From positions 15,404-79,403 of the forward strand of contig UZAN01040029.1 of NCBI GenBank assembly GCA_900618425.1: 64,000 nt of DNA, given 5' to 3'. The notes below the pieces were generated by a model that had not been told where the DNA came from, ran no database searches, and worked only from the letters and a program-made list of their open reading frames with translations. Position 1 is the first letter of the stretch. Every line of letters starts with the position of its first letter. Of the stretch, positions 14,401-27,100 are shown one piece after another. Origin of the DNA: Echinostoma caproni (Eukaryota > Platyhelminthes > Trematoda > Plagiorchiida > Echinostomatidae). The position numbers and the translations under genes are program-made.

Positions 14401-15081
14401 NNNNNNNNNNNNNNNNNNNNNNNNNNNNNNNNNNNNNNNNNNNNNNNNNNNNNNNNNNNNNNNNNNNNNNNNNNNNNNNNNNNNNNNNNNNNNNNNNNNN
14501 NNNNNNNNNNNNNNNNNNNNNNNNNNNNNNNNNNNNNNNNNNNNNNNNNNNNNNNNNNNNNNNNNNNNNNNNNNNNNNNNNNNNNNNNNNNNNNNNNNNN
14601 NNNNNNNNNNNNNNNNNNNNNNNNNNNNNNNNNNNNNNNNNNNNNNNNNNNNNNNNNNNNNNNNNNNNNNNNNNNNNNNNNNNNNNNNNNNNNNNNNNNN
14701 NNNNNNNNNNNNNNNNNNNNNNNNNNNNNNNNNNNNNNNNNNNNNNNNNNNNNNNNNNNNNNNNNNNNNNNNNNNNNNNNNNNNNNNNNNNNNNNNNNNN
14801 NNNNNNNNNNNNNNNNNNNNNNNNNNNNNNNNNNNNNNNNNNNNNNNNNNNNNNNNNNNNNNNNNNNNNNNNNNNNNNNNNNNNNNNNNNNNNNNNNNNN
14901 NNNNNNNNNNNNNNNNNNNNNNNNNNNNNNNNNNNNNNNNNNNNNNNNNNNNNNNNNNNNNNNNNNNNNNNNNNNNNNNNNNNNNNNNNNNNNNNNNNNN
15001 NNNNNNNNNNNNNNNNNNNNNNNNNNNNNNNNNNNNNNNNNNNNNNNNNNNNNNNNNNNNNNNNNNNNNNNNNNNNNNNNN

Positions 15082-15130
<49 letters not shown>

Positions 15131-18100
15131 GCGTTTATGGCATAAAATCGACATATACTACCTAATTGAACACTTGGTTCTCTGGTCAATCTAACCGGAT
15201 AGTGGAACATGGTGAAAATGTCAATGTGACTGAAACATACACACACACTGCCCGGCGGAAGGAATATTATCCGGCTGTGTGAAGGAGACAAAACAAACAA
15301 TTATAACACAGCAATGTTCCCAGTCAATCAGCGACCATTGACAGGAATTCAGTCCAGTGGTTGGGTTTTATTTCAGACCAAACCGAATGGAGTCTGATTG
15401 ACGATACCGATTTGCATCCATTGGATACACATACAGTACAGCGTCATCAAACGCATCCCTAGCTTTCTCCAAGCGTCCCGTTTTCAGAGTGGACAAACTT
15501 CGCTTGCGACAAATCGAATGCGTATAACGAGGGTCTGCTTTTCACTTGGATAACCATAGTTACCGGATCGAAGATCTGGCATTGTATTTTAACTTGACGA
15601 TCGACAATTTTCAGGATGAATTTTTCATGAGTATTTTTATCGGTAAATTCTATTGGTTCCTTAACAGATGAAGTACATCTTTGCTATCAAATAATCTGGA
15701 TTATGAACTATTCTATCGGGTTTGACACATAAGGTTCCANNTTAGTCCACAGTTTATTATTTTCTCATGAAAAGTGTTAAATTTGTTAATGAATCCGGGG
15801 TCTGAAGGCAGATTTATCACGAACTGTTTAATGTGTGGATCATTTATTAAAATGTATAATTATTGAATAACGCAACTATATACTTTTTTTCAGTCGACAC
15901 TAGAATTATCAGTCATTTACAAGAAACCCGCTTCGGCTGCAGGTGCAGCTGGTACCACTGGTACCACTGGCGGTGGTGGTAAGTTGTAACTGATGTTTTT
16001 TGATTTTGGGACTAACCGCTTACTTGTTAGTCATTTTAAAAATGGGTATCTTGTACACATTTATTTTCTCGTGTTGTTATCACGTGATCAAACTTCTTTT
16101 GTCTGTATGACAATGATACACAGCTCTGTCCGATTACGGTCACTATAGTAACGAGACAATAGTGAGAATTCGATGGTGAGCGTGGTGATTAAAACTGTTC
16201 TATTCATATCTGATTGCACAAAGCTTAGCAAGTTAAACTTCTACAGGCAGAGCTCCTTAAAAATTTTGGTACACAACACTTTGCCATGACCAGAAAGACT
16301 GAATCCTATAGTTAAGAAGACTAACTGTTTGTAGATGGGAACTGGGAGTCTATTAGCTAAGACTTTTAGTGATATTCCACGTAAGAACCCACTGAAAATT
16401 GAATATAAAAAACGAGGAGTACTGACTGTCAATTGATCCGCCCAGCTTTGCTCTCCATTCAGGCTCATCTATCAATTAACACAATGTCGCTATGTAGAGA
16501 ACAGATCGCGTTTTCGAGGCAGTGAACGCATTGCGTGAGATTGCCATAACGATAATCTGTTTTAGGAAAACCCACGTGGTACTTCCTTGTGATCTGGGAA
16601 ACAACGAACCTATTATATTCTTTCTTTTCTTTTTAATTTTACTTCCTTTTATTGAATACATAATGATACAATTTTCAGGAAGGGGGAAGCGGCCAATCAA
16701 AGGGCTGTCATTCAACACACAATTGGAAAGTCAGGCGTTGGTAGTGGGGTTCGAACCCACGTCCCCGAGGTGATAATTTGGTGACGTTACTACCGGGCCA
16801 CCACCGCCCGACTATTTGACTATTTGTGGTGCCTTTAGGGAGCCTTTTATCCACAAGGATTTTATGCAACAAGTCTTTAATGCAACCCGCTTCTAGATTG
16901 TTATCAACAATGATATATGAAAAGGAAAGACAAACTGTTGGTTTTGGGCTAAGGCCTAGAGGCTCGCCGGCGAAGTAACGCTACATTTAGTTACCCTATT
17001 TGGGTCTTAAACAAGGAGAAGTTTACTTGCATTTTTCCTATCTTGGAATCAATTAACAGTCACGCGGAAAGTTTGGCAACATCTGTCAAGTCTAGACCAA
17101 GTAAAAGGGTTGCATAAACTCTGGCCTCCCAACCGAAATGACGATTTTACGACTAAATCGACACTGATCAACCAGAATAACCAAACGTGATGCCAAAATC
17201 CGTTCACTGTTTTGGCACAAAGTGTGCCGCCCCTAAATATTCACTCATAAAATGTATTTCTTTCCATCTTTAAAACCGCACGTATTCGTTGTTATTAGTG
17301 TTTGGCACACAGTGGCAAGATTACTATGCTTTGCTCTGTTAATGGAATGAGTGATTCATTTCTAGCAACCTGAAGTGAAAACGAGCCACGTCATGTATCG
17401 GCCACTATCAGACAGTGCTGAATCGTAGTCTATAAGCCAACCAACCAGCCAGTCAGCCAACCACCTGAGAGTGATGATAAACCCCAAGGTCTGCCCGAGA
17501 GACCACACAATCATTGTGTGAGTGCAACATCACAAGAAAAAAGAGCAGAACAGCCACGAGTGACGCTGACCGTGACAGACGTGACATGAACTTCGACCAT
17601 GATAGAGATAGTGATAGACGATTGAAACAGGTGTTTGTGTAAAAGAACTTCACAATCGTCGAAAGAGATTTAGATATGTTGGCCCTATGCACACAACTGG
17701 AAGCAGAATTTTCGTAAAGCCCGAGTTTACGGTATCGGGTTAAGATTTGGAATTCAGGTCTACTGAAGTGTAATGTGTTTGACGTGAAACGATCATCTTA
17801 GTGAAAATTGGGCAGAATAAACCGGTTAGTTACGATTGAAGTGTAGGACAGTAGTTGTCTTTGTTTGCCATATTCACAGGTAAAATCGGACACTGTTTCT
17901 TGACAAATATTGGTTGTTAGATAGAGACTGTGTTGGCAGTGGTCAAGCTGTGTGGCTTAGCAATGGCAATAGCAGTGATGTTTCTGTGACGACGAGCACG
18001 AACAGTACATCAACAACCGATCGGCCTGGCGGTAGAGTTCACATCCCACCGTCCATCTTCCTCAGTTCTGTGCATCCTGAGCAGCCTTTAACCGACCGCA

Positions 18101-21100
18101 GCCTCTTTAAATAATCAACTGAACAATTGTCTGTCCCATGAATAAAGTGAAAGTAAAATTATTAATTAGGACCGACAAAACAAAATAGTTTCTCCGTAAT
18201 CCTGATAGCTTTTCGTGTGTGGACGCCACTGGTGACCGACACGGACACCGTTTGCTGATTCTCATGATACCCATGCAAGCATTATGTTCCCTACCCGACA
18301 AAATAAGTGAAATCAGTCGAAAAAGAATCACTGTGTGAACAGAAGAACATGACGAATCTAGGAACGAGCCAGTTGGCTTTGGCTAAAGGTGAATTAGAGT
18401 GGTGTGGAAAAACCACGTGCTAGTTTCTGTTATTTAAAATTCTACACCAGGGTAAGCAAATCTGGTACAGAACGGGGGCAAACGATAATGAAAACGTGAG
18501 AGTTTGAGGCTCACATTGAGATTCGAGGGGATCGGGGAGGGAAATGCGATCCGTGACGCTGGTGATAGCACCAAATTCCTTGTATGCAAACTATAAACTA
18601 TGAAAATAAATACTCCAACCTGGAATCAAGGGAATGTAAATGTGACACAAGGAAAAACCAGATTTGACGATCTGTCCCACGCTTCACTTTATCATGTTCA
18701 ATGTTTGTAAGTATGATGAAATAACCAGTAATTTGTTGCGGTAGAACAGCACAGGTTTGTAGACGTTGGCAATACACACTTATCCGGTGATAGCTACTTC
18801 GAAATGTTTTTTTTCATATTCCCACGTTATCGACATGAACTTGATCAAAGTAGCTTGACTTTAACCTGTAATCCTAGATTCTTGCATTAAACTGGTCACC
18901 AGATTGATCAACTTGAGCTGCTGTTAATTCCTATACAGTAATACAGAACTATGACAAAGTGCTTCTAAGGCTTTCTAATGATGTGTGCATCACTTAGTGA
19001 TTTGGATTAGAAGATAGATTTGCTACTGGCCCGTTTAGGTAGTTTCATGTTACACACGTACTTTTATCGAGATAAAAATATAACTTAAGTCAACAGTTGA
19101 GGATTCTGTTTCATCAACAGTACAATCTATCCTGTTCGGGATGCCTATATTGCAAGACCTGTCCTCGAGTATGAGTAAGATTGTCGCGTACCGGGAGATT
19201 CTGTAAGGCAAACTTTTGGTGCGGCGGTCATGAGGATCAAGTTAATTCGTTCAACGATCCTGGGGTGCACTTGTTGTTAATGAAGTGTTGAGGAACCCGT
19301 TTCAGTAGGTCACTCGTATAAACTAAAGAAATTCAGATTCTGATACCGGCCATTTATCGTCGCTTTTGTCTGTCTGACGTCGGTGTGCGAAAATTCAATG
19401 GGAAAGAGACATTCCAGTTATCATCGTTCAATCTGGGCAAAATATCATCTGTCTACTTCCAAATTAGAATTGTTTCTGTTAACTATTGGTGAAATCCAGG
19501 GTTATAGGTCGGCCACAACCATCAGTGAAGACCAACCAAAACAAATTGTCAAGTAGCGCTGTTTACTTCAATCTCTCCAATAGTTGTGGAGTAAATGTGA
19601 ATTCATTTTCCTGTAAGGGGTTAGCAATCAATCATGGTGTATTTCGGAAAAAGATTGAGGTGAAATAACGATCCCGATTCCGAGTTAAGGAGTAGAGGTT
19701 CATAATTCGATCGACTTGGCTGAATTATGAACTATCCATGAGCACCAGTTGATGTGCAGTATATGTATATGTATCTATGTATGTATGAATAATTATTTCT
19801 AAGAAATCTTAGCTCCTCAAAAGTTCATCTCGTAGCCTTGAATTTGATCGAAAGGTGCAGATATCTGCATAAAATTGTGATATACTCACATGGATTGTCA
19901 CTGATTGTCACTTGTCACTATCCGATCAACATAATCTGGTACATCAATAATTATCTTGTTGCCTACCAGTAGTCATCCGTGCTCACCATTATGTCTTCCT
20001 CGAAAGTAACCACCGCTTGATTTATCTGCAAATCGATTACAGGTAATACAATTGAGAACTAGGAGTAACTTTCGGTTTATTTGACGAATACGACAAAGTT
20101 GCATCACACTAATCATCATTCACGTGTAGTATATCGTAAATCTCGTCTGTCGGATCAAAGGTGATCTGTTTTAAAACAGTGTGGGTGGTTAGGACTTAGA
20201 TCAGTGGTGTGATAACTTGGCATATCATGGCTACTTTGTCCAAAGCTATTCTGATAGAATGAACCCTCTGTATGCACATTCGTGGAGCCCTCTCTATTCA
20301 CCCCCTTGCACCCTCGTAGTGATAACAAGTGAAACTTGATGCATGAAGTTTTCCAACTGAGTGCGTTTCGGTTTTTTCATGACCAAGACGTGGTTCATAG
20401 TCGGACATGCTGGAAAGGTGCTACAAAACAGAGTGGAACCCACGTGTTTGTGCTTTTGTGTTCTTGTTCTATCAATTTATTTCATTTCAACTGATCACTT
20501 TGGCACCATGACTCAAGTGAGCCCATTGTCACCACCTTTCATTCAAATTATCACTCGTGTACAGATGAGCACGATCGATCAAAGGAACAGATATATGTGT
20601 GACTGCCGAACAAATTGATTTGAAACAAAACACAAGCCTTTGATAACGATCATGGTGGTGATGGGAATGGTGAAGATAATGATTATGTCAGTGGAGATGA
20701 GGATTTTGTACCGCTGAAGTACACGCGGACGAAAGCAAACTGCAATAAAAGCCATATTCTTGATGAGATACAGGCCATGCTTTATATCTGACAGGTAAGA
20801 CAGAGTCTTACCGTCATGTAGATGAGAGAATATGATGGCAGCTCATTTGTGCCAAAGACATGGATAAGAAAGAAGCACAGCAAGCAATAAATCATAAAAC
20901 AGATGAAAGGCCAAGGATAAGAACAGCGTGCTGTTTGACGTGACAATGTGTGCTGTAAGTTTAAAAGAAGGAAACAGCGCTTCGTAAGATTGTCCTGACC
21001 TTCCTTTCCAAAGCGTAGTGGGACTTACCGGACAACTTTTCCAATTCTGTTTTGTATTTTTGTATTTGTGTAACTTGTGTAAGTATATATGCGTACATTT

Positions 21101-24100
21101 CAGTTAAAAATGTACACTGTTCATCACGCAGAATGAAATAAAATAATAAAACGAAAGGTAGAGAATGTCGGTGGTATACGTTTCATGTACAAAACATCTG
21201 ACGTACTTCATTGGATACCTGTTCCTTTTTGGTGAGTAGTCGGGTCAAGTAGGGTACAAGGGAATTTTTATAAATGTTTATGCGAGAGGGTAGCTGTCGA
21301 AATGAGGAGCGTGTGGACAGATGGGAACGACAAGACGAAAGATCAGGGTGTAGTGGAAGATGAGGACCGTCTAGAATCTTGTGAGCAAATTTAATACAAG
21401 AGTTGATGTAACCATCAATGAGATCTGTGATTATTAAATCAGCTATTCACGACTGATTATCACCAAACCACGGCGGATTGTTTTGAAGTCGTGTTTTAAA
21501 AGGCCGGGAAACATTACAGGGGAGCAATAAAGTAGACTGGGTAAAACGTATTGATGAACGAAAGATGACAGGACTGATTGTTGGGTTCGGAAGTGCCTCA
21601 GTTTGCGTAACTGAAAAGATAGGCTTCTTAGTTTTCCCACACAGTTGTAAATATGTGTATACCAACGAAGATTGCTGTCGATGGTGACACCCAGGTACTT
21701 CACTAAGGTCCTTCTAGATACAGATTTATCGTTAAGGGTAGCAGAGTCCGTTGGAAACGAGGAGCGGGAAAGACTGAAAATACACTCTACGCACTTAAAT
21801 ATTTTAAGACTGAGACCAGATTGGTCAGAAAATTGTTGGATGTGGGATAGGTTTTCAGTAAAAGAATGAAAGTCCGAGGGAGATGAAACTGTCTGAGACA
21901 AAACGTCATCAGCATACTTTGGGATTTGCGCAGGGGGTGGGACAGAAAGATCACTAATAAAGGCAGAAAAAAGATGTGGAGATAGAACGGCACCTTGAAG
22001 AACACCAGAATTATTAACAAGAGGTTTTGATGCCTTCCTTCCTAATTTGATGCACTGGAGTCTCTGTGTGCGATATTCGGTAAGCCATGAGAGCAGTTTT
22101 CTTGGAGTGTCAAAAGATTCAAGTTTGAAAAGAAGAGATGATCGGGAAGCAGAATCAAACGCAGACGAATAGTCAAGAAAAACACAACGGACAGACTTGA
22201 CCGAATGGTTCAATGACTTGCTGATAAAATGCACTAAAGTGGATATGGCGTCCAATGTAGATCTGTTTGGTTTATATGCAAACTGAAGGATGTCGTGGGG
22301 AATTGTGGTGTCTGACTGCAACCGAATCAGGATGGCTTTTTCAGTTACCTTTGGAGCCGCTGAGGTCAACGTGATAGGACAAAACCGTTTCGCAAGAACA
22401 GTTGAGGACGTGGATTTGGGGATCGGAATAATGGTCACTGGACGCCAAGAATGAGGAATCGACCGGGAAGATAGGGACTGATTGACAATGGATGTCATCA
22501 TATTGGTTAGGGAAGCTGCTCCAAATTTCAGAATTGCCGGAGGAAAACCATCAGGGCCTGCAGCTGAAGATGCTTTGCAGGATCGAAGAAGCTCAAAGAT
22601 TACATCATTGGAGAAAGGCACTGAACTGGATTCAATGCATAGGAATGAGGGAATCTGGCTCTCGTTTGACGGGTGGATGAAAGCGGCGTTGAGGCTGTTG
22701 ACATCCACAGAGGTATTAGAATGTTTTCTCTTCTGCCCACAGAGAAGGCGAATACCTTGCCTTGTTTTCTGGTTGAGTTGAACGAGACTGGTATTTAGTG
22801 TGTGTGTATGCGGTGAACTTTGAGGATGACTTGTTCTCTCCACCCTTGTCTGCACTCGTCCCTTATCAAGTTGCAAAGAATACAGTCAGTCACTAACGAG
22901 TAATGCTTTTATTGTTGCATCTGTGTTAACCACCTGGAGTTCTCCATCCTTCCATACAAACGAATATTTCTTATTTTATTCAAATGCAATTCCTTAGTGG
23001 GAGTTCGCTATGTGTAGAGTAAATAAAGGGCGAAATGAAAAGCTAGGAAGCATTGAACAGCTGTTTTGACCTTGTTGGGTCTCATCAGCAGTGAGAATCC
23101 ATCAACCTAACTGGGGATCAAACTCGGAACCTCAGTTGCAGCACCAGAATGTGATCAGACCACTTTTCATTTTCCATTTACACGTGCAACAAGTTATCAG
23201 GCTGTGAAAGCTTCCAACCAAGTCATAACCCTGGAAGCTTGTGCTGAGATGAGTGAAGCGCGATATCCACAACAAGGTCGCAATGGCGGGTTGTGCTATA
23301 TCGTGTAAATGGAAAGTGAGAAACGGCCTGATCAGTAGTCTGGTGGCCGAGTGGGTAGTATGCTTGCGTTCTGCGTCTGAGATCCCGGGTTCAATCCCCA
23401 TTTGTGCCGATAGATTCGCACTGCTGATGAGACCCAACTAGATCAGAACAGCTGTCCACTGCTTCCTAGCTTTTCAGTTCACGCTTCATTTACTATTTAC
23501 ACGACGAATTCGCTTCATAAAATTGGATTAACTCACCCTATACTTTCATGCACCAAATGCAATTGCTTGGTTCCTGTTTTCTCTGGAGTTTTCAGTCAGA
23601 TTTCACTAACGTACCATTAGTTTTGTGCCAATGCACTGTAACGTGTGTTTTCCTGTTTTCCTTTCAAGTTGCTGCATACACTATGGTTTTTTGCCACAGT
23701 TTATATCCTATTCTGTATTTTTGTATGGATGAATCGTTCTAGGTATCACTGTGAATCAAGACACTGGAAGTTCTACTGCGGCGGCGGCAGCAGGCGCAGC
23801 CGGGGCTGCGGGTGGTGATAGCGCAAGCGGTAGCCCTGGCGAGTCAGATATCAGTGCTGGAGTATCGTTCGGTGATGTGTCCGGTGGTATTACAGGTTCC
23901 GGTGGAGTTGTACGGCACAGACATGAAGCGTACTCAACAAAAGCGGATGACTACCAGGTATTCCGATTGTTCCTTTATTTGTGTTGATTTGATCATTCAT
24001 TCTCCCAAGGGATTACGGCTACAGGGCCACATCACTGATAGTTGATCGTTCACCTGAACGAAAAGAGCAGTCTACCGTAAGGTCGATTATTTTCCGCAAG

Positions 24101-27100
24101 ATCGCGTAGCACTGAAAATCAATCCGTCACTGATTACATTGACTGTTTTATCACAACGAAGATGTTGTTTCGCTCGGGCACAGACACAAACACACTGTCT
24201 CGCAAGCTCTGATAATCAATGGGGATCTCGATTTATGCATGTGTCCAATCTATCCACCTCGTAATCGTTGTTAAATCACCTTTGTGAAGGTTTTTAACTG
24301 AAAAAGGATAAATTAGGAGACCTGCTCAATATTGTTTTCGTCATAGAGGGAATAACAAATACTTTGCACAAATAAGGTTATTTATCAGATTGACGTATTT
24401 TGTCCAAATTGTGAAAAACCCAGCAATCTCAATGGGTTTTAAACTCCCACGTGAACACCGCCTACGCCATTTTGGATTCCATACACCTCTGTAAGCTGGA
24501 TGAGCAATCCAAATGTGAAAAGATCAGTGCCGTTGGTCATAAGTTCGGCTGGCAGAGCGTGCGCTGTACTAACGCGTTGGTGTCCATACGTGGGTTTGAA
24601 TCCCACGGAACTGAACGGAGATTTTCAAAATTTGAACAAATTACTTTGCATCCATTCTTGCGGATGGACAGAAAGTCTTCAAAAAGCATCGACCGAGTAA
24701 AGACCATAACGTTTGTCAACTGGTCGATAATTTGTATGCATATACTTATTGATTTCTTCATGCCAACATAGCAAAACTATGTTTTTCGATACCCTTCGAG
24801 AAGTGATAGTTTTGACTGTGGAGTTTTGTTCGTTCACAGCCCACCGTTTGTGGGCCTTTTCGTCTACATAGACAATGCTTTGCGTGTTCCTGAGAACTTA
24901 TTGATTGTTTTACCATCATGAAGTGCTGCAGAATATCAGCACAAACACCTCAGTGGATCTGAACCAAATGACGTTGCTCCGGTTGCGAAACTGCTTCGGA
25001 TTCCAATCATTACGTTACTCCAAATCTGAAGGTACATGGCGTCCGATGCTCCTATGTATCTAAACCTTGTGCCCACAATGAAGTTCACCCATTTTATAGG
25101 TTGCCAAATCATAGCATACAGTAGAACGCACTATTTCTGCTCGGTCTTCGTTTTGGATTTCTGTCGTTAAAGTTGAAATTGGAGACAGCGCTAGTAGTGC
25201 CTTATCTCGTAACAGACACCTTTTGTTTGTTAGATGCGCAATTGGTTTGACTCATTTGTACCTCTAAACAGGTTTCAAATTAACTCCCACATGGGGATAC
25301 CGATCACAGGATGCTCTGGTGCTGTTATGGTGACCCAATTCGTTTTTCATTGCTGCATCCGATTATCGTCCGATATGGCACACACACAAAGAGAGAGGAT
25401 TTCACATGTCTCCTCGATATACATATATAAATCATTTCAATGGTCCTCGAAGTTGCTCCAGAATGGTTCTTGGAAATCGATCGTTCCTGTGTGCACCACG
25501 AACTGTTTTGAGGAGGAGGGGAGAAGTGTATGTGTACGGAGTCGATAATGCGTCTTTTACATAACTCAATCTAACTGAGCAGAACACATTAAGACTGTTC
25601 ATCGAATATACCTACATCTGATTCGTTTCGTTTAGGCCGATCAGTTGAGGACACACACACATGCACTCACGTGATTCACATGTAAACGGATGAGCTGGAA
25701 TTTCATTGAACATAATGATGTTGAGCAGTACCTCAATTTGTGCCGACCCACCGTTCGTGAAAAAATAAGATTACAATGAGCAGGTCATAATTGAAAGAAA
25801 TTGGAAGGATTTTGAATGGCCTACCGAGTGAATAGGTAGGACTGATGCATTTTAGATAGTCAAAATTCGGCTCTCGGGTCAGGTTGTAAACGACGCGATC
25901 GTTGGAATCGAAGCAACGAGTAGTGTGAGTATTGACTGGAAACAGTACGTTTACTGATGGTCGAGTGGTTTGCATCCCGGGCACCGTTACTCAGATCGTC
26001 TAGCAAGCATACTCTTTATCCTCTGACTCCTTACCCCACTCCAGTTATTCGACTTCAAAGTGTTTCGCCACTCCGGATTCCAGGACTTGAATGCTCCCCT
26101 TCCATGGTTGAAGTGCAGTTGGTATTTCTGACTATGGGTGAACTGTAAACAGTGTGAGAATCTCCCTGTTCTTCATTTGGGGGGGGGGGGGGAACTAACT
26201 CCTCTCCCTTTATTGCAATTAATCACTGAGATGTATTGCTTATTGTTTATGTATATTGAAGTAGGATGTATTCTGGGGAGAGAAAAAAAATAATATGAGA
26301 TCAATATTATTTAATTTGACCCAATTAGTAACATAAAAACAGTTTTGAGGGAACAAACCTGTTCCCAAAAATGTATGTCACTTCAAAACTGGATACGGTA
26401 GGAGAGTTTGTACTGATGAGTCAAAGAGCTTGAGAAACAGCTGACCAGCTCCCTAAATGCTACATGGAACCAGAATCTTGTATCGAGGCTTGTCTACAAA
26501 CAGTTTGTATGGACAGAAACCCACGTGTCCCGTCTGTATTATCTGCCGAAAATTCACCAGACGGACGGGAACACAGCTACAATTATTGTTCTAAGTGAGA
26601 AATTCTTTTTACCATTCAATCGCTCGATGGTTAGTGAAACCCGAGGAGAAAAAAATGCCCTCAATATAGCCTGAAATACATGTTCAAATCTGTTTAATTT
26701 ATCCGAGGTATGTGAGCTAAAGAATGTGCATTGGACTAATTCGGTGTAAGGCCGTGTTCTTAGACGTTGCACTATTTGGTGAGGGGACAGATTTATGCCG
26801 AATAAAATGAGATACATACGGGGATCGCAATGATGATTTTGAAGGAATTCCTCTCACGATGTACGATGCAACGTCAAGTTCCTATTTGCTAAAGAAATAT
26901 ACAGGCGACGGGTACTGTAGCCAGGCGACGCAATTGTTCCAGTTTCCAGCAGTAATCATTGTTTATAAACTGGGAAAAATATCTACACGGCATCATGCAA
27001 CAGCTGTCGTTATGTCGGCGAAATCTTTATCCCTTCTAATCAAATGTTTTACTCAATATAATATTCAAATCTTTTAAGCAAGCCTAAAATGCCAATAATT

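Larger units (their letters stand above)
12633..15893 (+). other. Ferlin intron 3
   Basis: 3261 bp. It holds a CA/TA microsatellite, a minus-strand coding remnant (13537-14020), a 752-bp gap with an adjoining TA repeat, and two ambiguous bases at 15740-15741. 12980-13530 and 15130-15730 hold nothing I can support. Confidence 0.75.
15979..23742 (+). other. Ferlin intron 4
   Basis: 7764 bp. It holds a tRNA-like repeat (16735-16812), a possible coding remnant (20640-21165), the CR1-type LINE (21183-22876) and two SINE copies head to head (23017-23515). 16820-20630 has no feature I can support; short frames there show no family motifs. Confidence 0.75.

Noticed and set aside
14145..15300. Long open frames of 300-350 codons on both strands
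   Set aside because: They are made of N from the 752-base gap plus a TA repeat, not coding sequence.
16241..16468. Minus frame with RGISLKVLANRLPVPIYKQL, thought of as an RTE remnant
   Set aside because: Only a vague resemblance to an RT block; no second diagnostic motif nearby.
17453..17692. Minus frame with a hydrophobic segment, considered as a small membrane protein
   Set aside because: Composition is driven by a repetitive GTGAC/GATAG-type stretch; no conserved motif.
26554..26817. 87-codon minus frame in intron 5
   Set aside because: No recognisable RT, endonuclease or host domain and no continuation on either side.
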